Counted from the stretch's first letter, positions 18,091 through 27,598 are shown. The stretch is DNA of 64,000 bases from CAZJRQ01 sp964548535 (GCA_964548535.1 CAZJRQ010000009.1:1-64000), one strand, 5' to 3'. Notes: a model not told the origin generated them from the sequence alone. Made by a program: numbers and translations.

Positions 18091-18467
18091 TGCTGTTCCT
18101 CCTCAAAATTCAACTTAAACATTTCAATTATTTCTTCTTTTGTAATATTACTAGACGGCACAAGTTCTGCAATTTTTCGCATGTAACTTTCAATCTGTCT
18201 TAAATTATTCTCTCTAAGTATTTCTAAATTTTGTTCTGCCACATAACAGCCCTTTGATGCAACTGTATATATATATCCATCTTTCTCCAACTCATCGTAC
18301 GCTCGCTTTGTAGTTATGACGCTAATACGCAAATCTTTTGCAAGCGACCGTATTGACGGCAGCATTTCGCCCTCTTTAAGCTTGCCAGATATAATTAAAT
18401 TCTTTATCTGTATATATATCTGCTCATAAATCGGCTGATTTGCTGCATTACTTATTATAATATCCAA
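18087..18467 (-). CDS. GntR-family regulator, YtrA subfamily
   Basis: A 126-aa repressor with an N-terminal winged helix (IYEQIYIQIKNLIISGKLKE, SIRSLAKDLRISVITTKRAY) and a short helical C-terminal dimerisation region, the layout of the YtrA subfamily. It leads an ABC-2 transporter operon and lies directly downstream of an 11-bp inverted repeat placed on its promoter, so autorepression is likely. The inducer may be an envelope-active compound, by analogy with YtrA. Confidence 0.92.
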   Translation of the reverse strand: MDIIISNAANQPIYEQIYIQIKNLIISGKLKEGEMLPSIRSLAKDLRISVITTKRAYDELEKDGYIYTVASKGCYVAEQNLEILRENNLRQIESYMRKIAELVPSSNITKEEIIEMFKLNFEEEQQ

Positions 18468-18489
18468 GCTTTCATCTCCTAACTTGTTG

Positions 18490-18542
18490 ATACTGTATAT
18501 TAACGATATATACAGTATATACTACATTTTTAATTTTGTCAA
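18490..18542 (-). promoter_or_regulatory. promoter and GntR operator
   Basis: Read leftwards: TTGACA (18542-18537), 17 bases, TATACT (18519-18514). A perfect inverted repeat ATACTGTATAT (18490-18500) and ATATACAGTAT (18508-18518) with a 7-base spacer overlaps the -10 box and the transcription start. Confidence 0.88.
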
Positions 18543-18575
18543 TAGCTTTCGCAAATTTTCTCAAAGTTTTTCAGC

Positions 18576-18621
18576 AAAAAAATACGCTTATCGAAATTAA
18601 GTTTCGATAAGCGTATTTTTT
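18576..18621 (-). terminator. terminator of the lipoprotein operon
   Basis: AAAAATACGCTTATCGAAA pairs with TTTCGATAAGCGTATTTTT around a 5-base loop, with T-runs on both sides; on the minus strand it follows the lipoprotein gene. Confidence 0.93.
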
Positions 18622-18647
18622 ATATAATAGATGGAGAAATAAGCAAA

Positions 18648-19730
18648 TTAAGTAATATTAATAGTGAACTCCATTGAACCAATATATTCGCAAGAATCAA
18701 AATCAGCGAATCCAGTTTTAATTACAATAACATCTCCTGCTTCTACTTCATGGGAAATTGTAAAATCATCTGTATCTGTTGAAAATGCGTCACCTCTTAG
18801 ATAAATAATAATTTCATCTGTAATATCTTTGCCATTAAGTGTTGCTGTAAGCGACTCTACATCATTTATAGATGTAATATTATATTCAGTATTATTTGTC
18901 AGCTCAAAGTCAATATCTGTTATACCATCAAAAGCATTTACTTTTGTTATATTTATGATAATTGAATCATCACTTAAACCATTGCTAGTTTGTGCTTGAG
19001 TTTTTGGCTTATCATTTGAAGTTGAATTATCATCGTCTTCATCATAATCTTCCAAAACCATATCTAATAAGTTCCAAACTGTATTCACTGCATAGTATCC
19101 AGTATCTTCAGTTCCTGCAACAATTGGGAACAAAACTACCTGACCTGCATCATCTGTAACAGCAATTACATAATATTCTGCTGTTGTGCCTTCGCTAGTA
19201 TAAAATTCAACATCATCAGGGTTTGAATATTCATCGCCAAATACAGCTAGGTATGACTTCCCTTCAAAATCAAGTTCCGTTGCATAAACACCGCCGTCAT
19301 AATCGTCAATCCACCCAGCAGATACTTGATTATACATTGTGAATTTATAAATGCCACCTTCATTTTTGCCAAACTCAATTTCATCATCAATTGTGTCTGA
19401 ATCTAAAAGTTTAACACCATAACCGCAGGAAACTAGTGCTACTTCAAGGTCTACAGTGCTGTGAGTTAAATAATTAGTAACCGCATTGTAATCCTCAAAA
19501 TAATCAAAGAAACTTAAATCATCACTACCTATATTAACATCTGTAATGTCATCATCTTCTTTTGAACTAACTTCAACTTTATTTTTATCATCTTCTTTTT
19601 TATCAGCTACGGTTACTTTCTTTTCTGCTTTTGCCTTACTGCTGCTATCCTTATCATCCTTACCATCACAGCCAGCTAGGCAACCCGCTGCCATTGTTAA
19701 TGCTAAAACCAAACCTAATATCTTTTTCAT
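18648..19730 (-). CDS. lipoprotein of unknown function
   Basis: A 360-aa predicted lipoprotein with lipobox LAGC (Cys at residue 20 or 21) after a short signal peptide. A Lys/Asp/Ser-rich linker follows, then two domains of beta-rich sequence. The first resembles the globular part of secreted clostridial lipoproteins, and the last 110 residues read as an Ig-like fold. No family is recognised. It starts 19 bases after the transglutaminase-like lipoprotein gene with AGGGGAGAG upstream, so the two are cotranscribed and may act together outside the membrane. Confidence 0.75.
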   Translation of the reverse strand: MKKILGLVLALTMAAGCLAGCDGKDDKDSSSKAKAEKKVTVADKKEDDKNKVEVSSKEDDDITDVNIGSDDLSFFDYFEDYNAVTNYLTHSTVDLEVALVSCGYGVKLLDSDTIDDEIEFGKNEGGIYKFTMYNQVSAGWIDDYDGGVYATELDFEGKSYLAVFGDEYSNPDDVEFYTSEGTTAEYYVIAVTDDAGQVVLFPIVAGTEDTGYYAVNTVWNLLDMVLEDYDEDDDNSTSNDKPKTQAQTSNGLSDDSIIINITKVNAFDGITDIDFELTNNTEYNITSINDVESLTATLNGKDITDEIIIYLRGDAFSTDTDDFTISHEVEAGDVIVIKTGFADFDSCEYIGSMEFTINIT

Positions 19731-19748
19731 AATAATTCTCTCCCCTAA

Positions 19749-22184
19749 TTAATTTTGCACAATTACTAAATATCCATTTGAATTATAAAATCCAAGGTTA
19801 TCTAATTTATCTTCAAGACCTTTTTTATTGTAAGATTCCTTAACAGTCTTAATAAGCTCTTCTTCGTCATAATTATCAGATACATATCTAACAGAAATTA
19901 TTCCGTTTTCTTCACTTATTACTTCGTCAAGAATGTTACCGTAATCAGCTAAATTCTCAATTACCAAGCCGTTTGAATAATAATACTCATAAGTATCATC
20001 ATCAGTAGAATATTTTTGAAGCTGTGAATCAAGCTCAAATAAATTGTCCTGAGTAAATCCTGTAAATTCTGCTACGTCAGAATCAGCGTTGTATAGAAAA
20101 TACGGTACGCCTGAATTATTGATATTGTTAGTTGTATCTACCTGATACCATTTACCCTCAATTTCAACAGCACTCCACGCATGAGGCAGATTTCCATTCA
20201 AATAACCAGTAACAACCTTGCATTCAAGACCAGACTTTGCGCACAAAAGTTTATAGGCATAAGCATAAGATTGACAAACGCCCTTTTTATTTACAATGAT
20301 TCCGTAGGTGTTAAACGCATCTTCAAAAGTACCGTCTGCTGATTTCACATAGTCATTTTCTTCAGCCATTGCTAAAGCATCATCTTCATATTCGCAGTTG
20401 TTTTCAAGATAATCATAAAGTGCTAAACGCTTTTCTTCGTCAGACATTTTTTCATCTATTACCTCTGAAACAATTTTGTCCGCCTCAGTTGTAATTTCCT
20501 TTTGCTTTTGCAAAATTGTATCCTTATCATAGCAATAATCTACTTTTAATGTAAATGTATTATAATCATAAGTAAAGTTGGTAAGTCCCAAAATATACGG
20601 ATTTTGATAATATACTTTATAAAAAACATCCTCAAGATAATTTGGGTTTTGCATTTCAGGAAAAGCCTCAAATGAAATCTCAGTTTCAGCATTTATAAGA
20701 TTAATAGCAAGCCATTCTTCCTCAGCTGAATCAGCAAAAATCATCATGCCGTTGTTTGGATTATCAACAGTATCCTCATTGCCAGTTTCGACATGGTTAT
20801 CAGTATTTTCTTTCTGCTGTTCAACAATTGTCTTATCTTCATCAGGCTTTTTGTCGTCAGAAGAAATAATTGTGTCAACGTCCTTATCTGGAACTTTGTT
20901 TATATTATTTTCAGGTTCAGCATTACCTATAAATGTTGTATCGCCGATTGTTTCAGGAAATTCTGTTCCTTCTGCTACATTTGCCATTGAAATATAACCA
21001 GTAAGGGCTGTACCCTCAACCTCATACTTGTAGCACGGTGATGTATATTCACCATATATCTCTTTTATAAAATAAGTGTACTTAACATTTCTCGATGTCA
21101 CTGAACCATCAATATTCAAAACATCAAACGTCATAGGCAAATCTTCAAGCTTTTCAAACCTACTATGAACGATATCATCATATTCATTAGTTATCTTCAT
21201 TGGAAGTTTTAAATCAGCAGTGGATACTCCAGCACCTAAACCGCTTTCTTTACCACCAACAACAGCACTTACATAATAATCTCCCTCAATAGAAAAGTTT
21301 TGACCAATAACAAACACATTATCACTTGAGCGGCTTTCAAAATATACACGTCCATCGCCATCACGAGAATCTGCATACTCCGTCTTTGTAGTTCTGTGAA
21401 CACTAATTAAAGATTCTTCACTATAACCAGCTTTTGCACCCAACACTGGGTCATTTTTAAGACCAAAACTTTGATTGTCACTTACAAGTTTATAAATTAT
21501 ATACTCTTCAGCACCCTCAACAGCATCCCATGTAAGTTTAAACACACCTTGACTGTCAACAACGCCCTTTACATTAGGAACTTCAATTTCCTGCTTAACT
21601 GTAAACGGAATTATCACTGGCTTATCAAGCTTTACTGGAGTTTCGCTCTCTGTATCATACCAAATTGCAAGATAATAAATCGGTGCATTACCCCAACGAA
21701 GAATCAAGTCTTTATCTTTATCTTCAAGTTTAGCAATATTGGAATCTAAATTTTCCTTATCCTCTGAATCAGTTGCAAGCACCGGCTCAATTGGAGCAAT
21801 ACTTAACTTAAACTTTTCATCAATCTCATTAAGCGGTGTATTATAAGTGTAAATTGCACTTTCCTCTTTGCAATCCTTATCGGTATGAACTGATACATAA
21901 TCTTCTAAAGAAATATTAATATCACAAGTATCAATAAAATTAAAAGCAATTTCAAATTTTTCATCCGATGCAACATTATAAAGCGGCATTATGCTGTTCT
22001 CATCCGAAAAATCATATTGCTTTTTTATATCATCAACTGTTATTGTTTTACCATACTGCGTGAGATAATTCACACCTGATACATTTGAAACATCGCCATT
22101 TTTGTTTGAACAACCTGTAACGCTTGTAACCAACATTGCGAATGCCAGAAGAGCCACTATACTTTTTTTACTTTTTGTTTTCAT
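19749..22184 (-). CDS. lipoprotein with C-terminal transglutaminase-like domain
   Basis: An 811-aa lipoprotein with lipobox VTGC. The middle contains a fibronectin-like segment (about 200-300) and an acidic Asn/Asp/Lys linker. The C-terminal domain has the transglutaminase-core triad: Cys of KKGVCQSYA (about residue 635), His of LPHAWS (about 669) and Asp of QVDTT (about 683). Such domains act as proteases, transglutaminases or peptidoglycan amidases. AAAGGG upstream sets the ATG at 22184. Two copies of an ECF-type promoter lie upstream, matching one before the neighbouring sigma factor gene, so the protein is probably a target of that sigma factor. Confidence 0.85.
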   Translation of the reverse strand: MKTKSKKSIVALLAFAMLVTSVTGCSNKNGDVSNVSGVNYLTQYGKTITVDDIKKQYDFSDENSIMPLYNVASDEKFEIAFNFIDTCDINISLEDYVSVHTDKDCKEESAIYTYNTPLNEIDEKFKLSIAPIEPVLATDSEDKENLDSNIAKLEDKDKDLILRWGNAPIYYLAIWYDTESETPVKLDKPVIIPFTVKQEIEVPNVKGVVDSQGVFKLTWDAVEGAEEYIIYKLVSDNQSFGLKNDPVLGAKAGYSEESLISVHRTTKTEYADSRDGDGRVYFESRSSDNVFVIGQNFSIEGDYYVSAVVGGKESGLGAGVSTADLKLPMKITNEYDDIVHSRFEKLEDLPMTFDVLNIDGSVTSRNVKYTYFIKEIYGEYTSPCYKYEVEGTALTGYISMANVAEGTEFPETIGDTTFIGNAEPENNINKVPDKDVDTIISSDDKKPDEDKTIVEQQKENTDNHVETGNEDTVDNPNNGMMIFADSAEEEWLAINLINAETEISFEAFPEMQNPNYLEDVFYKVYYQNPYILGLTNFTYDYNTFTLKVDYCYDKDTILQKQKEITTEADKIVSEVIDEKMSDEEKRLALYDYLENNCEYEDDALAMAEENDYVKSADGTFEDAFNTYGIIVNKKGVCQSYAYAYKLLCAKSGLECKVVTGYLNGNLPHAWSAVEIEGKWYQVDTTNNINNSGVPYFLYNADSDVAEFTGFTQDNLFELDSQLQKYSTDDDTYEYYYSNGLVIENLADYGNILDEVISEENGIISVRYVSDNYDEEELIKTVKESYNKKGLEDKLDNLGFYNSNGYLVIVQN

Positions 22185-22230
22185 AATAAAATTCCCTTTC
22201 AAATTGAACTATTATTTTGTCTTACGTATA

Positions 22231-22260
22231 TAACACTCGACAACTCATCAAAAGGTTGCA
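22231..22260 (-). promoter_or_regulatory. ECF-sigma promoter, proximal copy
   Basis: Read leftwards: TGCAAC, a 17-base spacer and AGTGTTATATA. It lies about 45 bases before the lipoprotein start codon. The 50-base block around it (22221-22270) recurs at 22304-22353 with only about five differences. Confidence 0.65.
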
Positions 22261-22313
22261 TAAAAAATATTTTTCTAGAATTTATTTTTTTCAATCTTTT
22301 GTGCTTACATACA

Positions 22314-22343
22314 TAACACTCGACAACTCGTTGAAAGGTTGCA
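22314..22343 (-). promoter_or_regulatory. ECF-sigma promoter, distal copy
   Basis: A second TGCAAC-N17-AGTGTT element, 83 bases upstream of the proximal one and in the same orientation, giving a tandem pair of promoters for the lipoprotein operon. Confidence 0.6.
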
Positions 22344-22411
22344 TAAAAAAATATTTATTTTTGAAAATTAAATTTCTAATGCAAATTTAAAAGTCTTAGC
22401 ATACAATTAAA

Positions 22412-23032
22412 TTATATTTTAAACACAGCTTCTACGCCATTAATCTTTACATAACTGTCATCATAAATACTAAACTTAATAACATCACCGCTATTTAAAA
22501 CTGCCATATAATTCACAGGTTTTTCAAGTTCAGCCTTATTTTCAAACATATCAGCATTTTTAATTCTTGAAATCAATTCTGAAATTTCTTTCTCATCAAC
22601 CAAATCATTATCTTCAAAAGTTTCAGCATCGCTTTGATAAAGCTTATTCAAATCATCATTGTTGCTTATCTTAGAAATAAACTCCGAATAAATCTGCACC
22701 TCCGACATATCTTCATCATACCAAGTATTATCCTTGAAAATATTATTACCCTTGGAATTATTATCATTTTTTCCAGCCTTTATTGTAAAAGAACTACCTC
22801 CCTGACTATCATCTGTCATTGGAACATTATTATTAGAATTTGAATAAATTAAAATTCCTCCAACCACAACAAGCAGACAAGCTGCAGCTGATGATATATA
22901 TCTAATTTTTTTCATCTTATTACGTTTTTGTTCTGCCTTTGCATTTTCCATTTCATTAGCTAATTTTTCGAGAAAAGCCGCATCCGGAACAATCTTCTCA
23001 TTATCTTTTTTATAACTATCTTTAAAATTCAT
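22412..23032 (-). CDS. anti-sigma factor, membrane-bound
   Basis: A 206-aa protein with a cytoplasmic N-terminal segment (about 1-44, charged and helical), one transmembrane helix (about 47-64) and an extracellular region with a low-complexity linker followed by a small alpha/beta domain. The start overlaps the sigma gene by 11 bases, the usual arrangement for an anti-sigma factor. No zinc-binding HxxxCxxC motif is visible, so it is not the ZAS type. It probably holds the sigma factor inactive until an envelope signal arrives. Confidence 0.8.
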   Translation of the reverse strand: MNFKDSYKKDNEKIVPDAAFLEKLANEMENAKAEQKRNKMKKIRYISSAAACLLVVVGGILIYSNSNNNVPMTDDSQGGSSFTIKAGKNDNNSKGNNIFKDNTWYDEDMSEVQIYSEFISKISNNDDLNKLYQSDAETFEDNDLVDEKEISELISRIKNADMFENKAELEKPVNYMAVLNSGDVIKFSIYDDSYVKINGVEAVFKI

Positions 23033-23513
23033 ATTGCTCCTCCTTTATAAGATCTTTAAGCTGCTCCCTTGCTCTGTGAAGCTGAGATTTAACAGTAGAT
23101 TCCTTTGCTCCAACAACCGCACTAATTTGTGCTACAGAATAATCCTCATAATAAAATAGATGTATCACCGTTCGATATTTTTGAGGAAGTTTTTGAACAG
23201 CATAATAAATTTCACTGTTCTCATACATACATTCACCAATATTTTCAGCTTCTTCAATATTTGTTCTGTGCCTAAACCACGCTGATGTCACCAAGCTTTT
23301 TCCAGCATTAACGGTCACTTTCAAAAACCAAGCCTTGCGATGTTCTTCATCATTGAATTTTTTATCAGCTTTAATATATTTTAAAAATACTTCCTGAGTT
23401 ATATCCTCAGCATCTTGCTTATTCTGTGTGCGAGCATACGCTAATTTAAAAATCATATCAGAATACATTTCAATTAGCTGTTCACAAGACAAGTCCTGTA
23501 CAAACCCTCTCAA
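23022..23513 (-). CDS. ECF-family RNA polymerase sigma factor
   Basis: A 163-aa sigma factor with region 2 (MYSDMIFKLAYARTQNKQD, AEDITQEVF) and region 4 (YRTVIHLFYYEDYSVAQIS, STVKSQLHRAREQL). The TTG start at 23513 has AGGAGTGG at 23526-23519. Its promoter carries the same TGCAAC-N17-AGTGTT pattern as two sites before the transglutaminase-like lipoprotein gene, so it probably activates its own operon and that one. Confidence 0.92.
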   Translation of the reverse strand: MRGFVQDLSCEQLIEMYSDMIFKLAYARTQNKQDAEDITQEVFLKYIKADKKFNDEEHRKAWFLKVTVNAGKSLVTSAWFRHRTNIEEAENIGECMYENSEIYYAVQKLPQKYRTVIHLFYYEDYSVAQISAVVGAKESTVKSQLHRAREQLKDLIKEEQYEF

Positions 23514-23530
23514 TTATACCACTCCTATAT

Positions 23531-23562
23531 ACAACACTTTGCAAGTCGTAAAAAAGTTGCAA
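23531..23562 (-). promoter_or_regulatory. autoregulated ECF-sigma promoter
   Basis: Read leftwards: TGCAAC (23561-23556), 17 bases, AGTGTTGTATA. It aligns without gaps with the two promoters at 22231-22343. Transcription would start within about 12 bases of the ribosome binding site. Confidence 0.65.
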
Positions 23563-23693
23563 TATCTTTAATTTTTCATCTAAAATAATTATACAAGATA
23601 AAATAAATTATGTCAATTTTTTTATCAAATTATGAGATGATTTGTGATTTTATAATAATTCCAATCAAATACAAACAAAAATCTATGGAATAA

Positions 23694-23733
23694 AACAAAA
23701 AAAGTACAGCTAGCTTGACCTAACTGCACTTTT
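23694..23733 (-). terminator. terminator of the MgtC gene
   Basis: AAAAGTACAGCTAG (23700-23713) pairs with CTAACTGCACTTTT (23720-23733), with two wobbles when read on the minus strand, followed by a run of seven T. Confidence 0.8.
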
Positions 23734-23758
23734 CACATTACAATAAAAAAACAAATAA

Positions 23759-24442
23759 CTATTCAATCTGTTCCCATTTTGCTGATATCCTATCTTCACT
23801 GTCAAGACAATTTGCTACAATTTCCTCAATAATAGGAGCTGAGTTTCTGCAATAGCAAGTATATTCTGCAACAACTTCAATCTTGTCGTTTGGAAGGTCG
23901 TTGGTATCAAGACTGACTAAATATACTTTTTTATCTTTTACCGCGTTTATCAAATATGTACGCAAAGAAGATTCGTTATCCTCACCGCATATTACTGAAA
24001 TTTCATATCTTCTATCCGACTCAGCATAAGATTCTAACGGATAAATTCTAAAAGCAATAGGTCTAAATAATATATTTGCACCTATTAAAACAACAGCGGC
24101 AACAAGAGCAAACCCCAGCTTGCCAGTACCAGCAAAAGTACCAACAGCAGCAGTACACCAAAGTGTAGCCGCAGTGTTTAACCCCTTTACAGTTCCGCCC
24201 TCTTTAAAAATTACGCCACTGCATAAAAAACCTACACCAGAAATAATATAGCTTTCAACACGTGCAATTTCAGCATCCAAACCAACTACAACAGGAAGCT
24301 GTAAAAACATGCACGTTCCAAAACAAATTAATATATTTGTTCTAATACCAGCAGGATGCCCTGTAAATTGACGCTCAAGTCCAATCGCGAACCCTAAAAG
24401 AATTGATAATCCTAGCCTTGTCATAAAATCGAATATTGTCAT
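23759..24442 (-). CDS. MgtC/SapB family membrane protein
   Basis: A 227-aa protein with four or five hydrophobic helices in the N-terminal MgtC domain (RLGLSILLGFAIGLERQ, then GIRTNI and GVGFLCSGVIFKEG) and a C-terminal cytoplasmic domain of ACT-like character (about 145-227). MgtC proteins help cells cope with low magnesium and modulate the F-type ATPase in enterobacteria. Its place beside two MgtA-type ATPases supports a role in magnesium homeostasis. A terminator separates it from the small membrane protein gene before it, so it probably has its own promoter. Confidence 0.9.
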   Translation of the reverse strand: MTIFDFMTRLGLSILLGFAIGLERQFTGHPAGIRTNILICFGTCMFLQLPVVVGLDAEIARVESYIISGVGFLCSGVIFKEGGTVKGLNTAATLWCTAAVGTFAGTGKLGFALVAAVVLIGANILFRPIAFRIYPLESYAESDRRYEISVICGEDNESSLRTYLINAVKDKKVYLVSLDTNDLPNDKIEVVAEYTCYCRNSAPIIEEIVANCLDSEDRISAKWEQIE

Positions 24443-24479
24443 TTACATTCCCGCCTCTCTAAGATTTGTTTTGAATATA

Positions 24480-24519
24480 AAAAAGTCTTTAGAGGTGTTA
24501 TTACCTAAAAAGACTTTTT
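24480..24519 (-). terminator. terminator after the mgtA and small membrane protein genes
   Basis: AAAAAGTCTTT (24480-24490) pairs with AAAGACTTTTT (24509-24519); inner bases TTAG and CTAA extend the stem. Confidence 0.8.
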
Positions 24520-24564
24520 CATGTTTATTAACTATTATTTTTATGAAGTTTATTTTTATGAAGA

Positions 24565-24738
24565 TTACTTTTTATTTTTATTCTCTATATTTCTTTTTAG
24601 TGGTTTCATTGACCAGAATACAATGTTCATTACAATAACTACTAGCAAAGTAGCAGCCATTGAAACCCAAAATCCTATGTCAAGGCCAAGCCACTCTGTT
24701 GTGCCGAAAATATCCATCCAAAGTTTTGCCCAGTTCAT
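24565..24738 (-). CDS. small membrane protein cotranscribed with mgtA
   Basis: A 57-aa protein, MNWAKLWMDIFGTTEWLG at the start, with one hydrophobic helix (about residues 21-43) and a basic C-terminus. AAAGGAG precedes the ATG at 24738, and it begins 18 bases after the MgtA stop codon. I recognise no family. Small membrane proteins are known to stabilise MgtA-type pumps in enterobacteria, so a role as a subunit or modulator is a reasonable inference from position. Confidence 0.75.
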   Translation of the reverse strand: MNWAKLWMDIFGTTEWLGLDIGFWVSMAATLLVVIVMNIVFWSMKPLKRNIENKNKK

Positions 24739-24756
24739 ATTAAACGCTCCTTTCAA

Positions 24757-27534
24757 TTAAAGCAATTCGCCGTAATGTTTTACATATGCTTTCTTCAAGC
24801 TTGTTGCCAATGCCATATATAGTAAGATACATGGAATTAGATAAGCAAAGTATAGAGCTGGTAGAGCAACAAAACCAAGAGCTGTTCCGAATGGAGTAAA
24901 TGGAATAATTGTCAATACAGCAATACCTGTGAATGTCAATAGTGTAACAGGAGCAGATGCATGGCTCTGGATAAATGGAATCTTTGGAGTACGGATCATA
25001 TGAATTACCAAAGTCTGGCTCCACATTGACTCAACGAACCAACCAGCCTGGAATAGTCCCATATATTTTGTCTGCATATCAGCAAGCTCTGCACCGCTAA
25101 AATGATTAACAAGGTCATTATACAAAATAAGATCTGTGCCATTTGTAATTTCTTTAATGTACATTGGGCAGAATACGAAATACATGAATATGTATGTAGT
25201 CCAGTCAAAAATTGAACTTGTAGGTCCAATCCAAATCATAAAGCTACCAACCGAAGAAGCATCCCACTTTTTAGGTACTTCAAGGAACTCTTCATCAACA
25301 TTATCCCAAGGGATAGCAGTACATGACAAGTCATAAATTAGGTTTAGGAAGATTAGATGTACACTCATCATTGGTAGGAATGGAATCAAAGCAGATGCTG
25401 CTACTACTGAGAACATATTACCAAAGTTAGATGATGCTGTCATCTTGATGTACTTAATCATATTAGCATATGTCTTACGTCCTTCAATGATACCCTCTTC
25501 AAGTACCATAAGGTCTTTTTCAAGCAAGATAATATCAGCTGATTCTTTCGCAATATCAACAGCTGTATCAACTGAAATTCCGATATCAGCTGACTTCATA
25601 GCAGCCGCATCATTAATACCATCACCCATGAATCCAACAGTGTGACCGTTCTCACGCAATACAGTAACAACTCTAGCCTTTTGGTCTGGAGAAAGCTTAG
25701 CAAATACGTCAGTATTCTCAGCAGCTATTGCAAGCTCGGTGTCGCTCATCTTATCAATGTCAGCGCCTAGTAATAGATTTTTAACCTTCAAGCCAACCTG
25801 CTTACAAATGCAACGTGTAACCTTGTCGTTATCACCAGTAAGAATCTTAGTTGTAACACCATGAGCCTTTAGAGTTTTTATAGCTTGTTCTGTTGACTCC
25901 TTTGGTGGGTCTAGGAATGCAAGATATCCAATAAGAACCATGTCGCACTCGTCCTTAACGCCAAATGCACCAACTGGTGATGGGTTAGTTTTCTGAGCAA
26001 TAGCGATAACACGCATACCGTCATCATTCAAGTTATCAACTGTCTTAAGAACACTTCTCTTAAGCTCGTCTGTAAGTGGTTCAATTTTGCCGTCATACTC
26101 AACGTGTGAGCAAATTGAAAGCATTTCTTCAACCGCGCCCTTAGTTACCATCTGAGTTTTACCGCTCTTATCGCTTACAACTGTTGAAAGTCTACGACGA
26201 GTAAAGTCAAATGGAATTTCATCAACCTTAGTATAAGTTTCTGAAAGGTCGATTAGCTTTGAATCAAGCTCTTCTTCCTCTTCAGTTCTGTTGATAATAG
26301 CGTGGTCCATTAGGTTTTTATAACCAGTTTGGAAATAGCTGTTTAGGTAAGCATGACGAAGTACACGAGTATCTTCCTTACCCATTACGTCCAAATGATA
26401 TTCCAAAACAACTCTATCCTGAGTTAGTGTACCAGTTTTATCTGTACAAAGAATATCAATTGCTCCAAAGTTTTGAATTGAGTTTAAGTTCTTAACAATA
26501 GTCTTTTTCTTAGACATTGCCATAGCGCCCTTAGCAAGACAAGTTGTAACGATCATTGGTAGCATCTCAGGTGTTAGACCTACTGCTACTGAAATACCGA
26601 ACAAGAATGCCTCAAGCCAGTCACCCTTAGTAATTCCATTTACAAGGAATACAACTGGAACCATTACAAGCATAAATCTGATAAGCACCCAAGATACTGC
26701 GTTTACACCCTTTGAGAAACTTGTTTCTACTGAATCACCAGCAACTGAAACAGCCATTGAGCCGAATACTGTGTCATCACCAACAGCAACAACAACAGCT
26801 CTTGCACTACCACTGATAACATTACTTCCCATGAAACCAATGTTATTATACTCAGTAGTAGAATCACATTTGCCCTTGTAAGCATCAGGAAGCTTTTCAA
26901 TTGGATCACTCTCACCTGTCAAAGCTGACTGGCTGATAAACAAGTCCTTAGCCTCAATAATTCTAATATCAGCAGGAACCATGTCACCAGCTGAAAGATG
27001 TACGATATCACCAACTACAACATCTTCAAGTGGAATTTCACAATTTTTCTCTTCTTTTCTGTCTACAGTACAAGTTGTAGTAATCATTTCAAGCAGCTTT
27101 TCAGCAGCGTTACCTGAACGTGATTCCTGAACGAATCTTAGACAACCTGAAATCAATACCATTGTAAGGATAATAATTACAGTTAGCGGATCAACCTCAT
27201 CAGGTTCATTCTGTATAATCGGAACTACGATATCTGTAAAAATCGATACAACAGACAATACGAAAAGAATTGCTGTAAATGGATTGATAAATGCCTCAGC
27301 TAATCTTTTACCAAGTGTCTTTTTCTTCTCATGTGTTACCTTATTACTTCCGTTTGTATTACGGCTAGTAACAACATCCTTTTCAGAAAGACCATTAACA
27401 TTAGTACCCAATTTCTTCATTACAGTTTTAATGTTATTCTCTGCTGCAAAGGCAATTTTCTTGTTAGCTTCATCTCTGCGTACTGCGTTTTCAGCAGACT
27501 TCTTCGATGAAGTTCTGTTTGTTTCATTCTTCAT
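24757..27534 (-). CDS. mgtA: magnesium-translocating P-type ATPase
   Basis: A 925-aa P3B-type ATPase that imports Mg2+ driven by ATP hydrolysis. The phosphorylation motif CTDKTGTLT, the actuator motif ALTGES, the TGDN hinge and GDGIND are all present, with about ten transmembrane helices and a Lys-rich cytoplasmic N-terminus. The ATG at 27534 is preceded by AGGAGG; an in-frame ATG at 27609 overlaps the leader ORF and lacks a site. A short ORF and hairpins lie just upstream, suggesting regulation at the level of the leader mRNA. Confidence 0.95.
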   Translation of the reverse strand: MKNETNRTSSKKSAENAVRRDEANKKIAFAAENNIKTVMKKLGTNVNGLSEKDVVTSRNTNGSNKVTHEKKKTLGKRLAEAFINPFTAILFVLSVVSIFTDIVVPIIQNEPDEVDPLTVIIILTMVLISGCLRFVQESRSGNAAEKLLEMITTTCTVDRKEEKNCEIPLEDVVVGDIVHLSAGDMVPADIRIIEAKDLFISQSALTGESDPIEKLPDAYKGKCDSTTEYNNIGFMGSNVISGSARAVVVAVGDDTVFGSMAVSVAGDSVETSFSKGVNAVSWVLIRFMLVMVPVVFLVNGITKGDWLEAFLFGISVAVGLTPEMLPMIVTTCLAKGAMAMSKKKTIVKNLNSIQNFGAIDILCTDKTGTLTQDRVVLEYHLDVMGKEDTRVLRHAYLNSYFQTGYKNLMDHAIINRTEEEEELDSKLIDLSETYTKVDEIPFDFTRRRLSTVVSDKSGKTQMVTKGAVEEMLSICSHVEYDGKIEPLTDELKRSVLKTVDNLNDDGMRVIAIAQKTNPSPVGAFGVKDECDMVLIGYLAFLDPPKESTEQAIKTLKAHGVTTKILTGDNDKVTRCICKQVGLKVKNLLLGADIDKMSDTELAIAAENTDVFAKLSPDQKARVVTVLRENGHTVGFMGDGINDAAAMKSADIGISVDTAVDIAKESADIILLEKDLMVLEEGIIEGRKTYANMIKYIKMTASSNFGNMFSVVAASALIPFLPMMSVHLIFLNLIYDLSCTAIPWDNVDEEFLEVPKKWDASSVGSFMIWIGPTSSIFDWTTYIFMYFVFCPMYIKEITNGTDLILYNDLVNHFSGAELADMQTKYMGLFQAGWFVESMWSQTLVIHMIRTPKIPFIQSHASAPVTLLTFTGIAVLTIIPFTPFGTALGFVALPALYFAYLIPCILLYMALATSLKKAYVKHYGELL

Positions 27535-27598
27535 TGGTCTATACCTCCTCATTTTCTCCCGGAAAGCAAGACGATCATCCTTATTATGTACGCTATTT

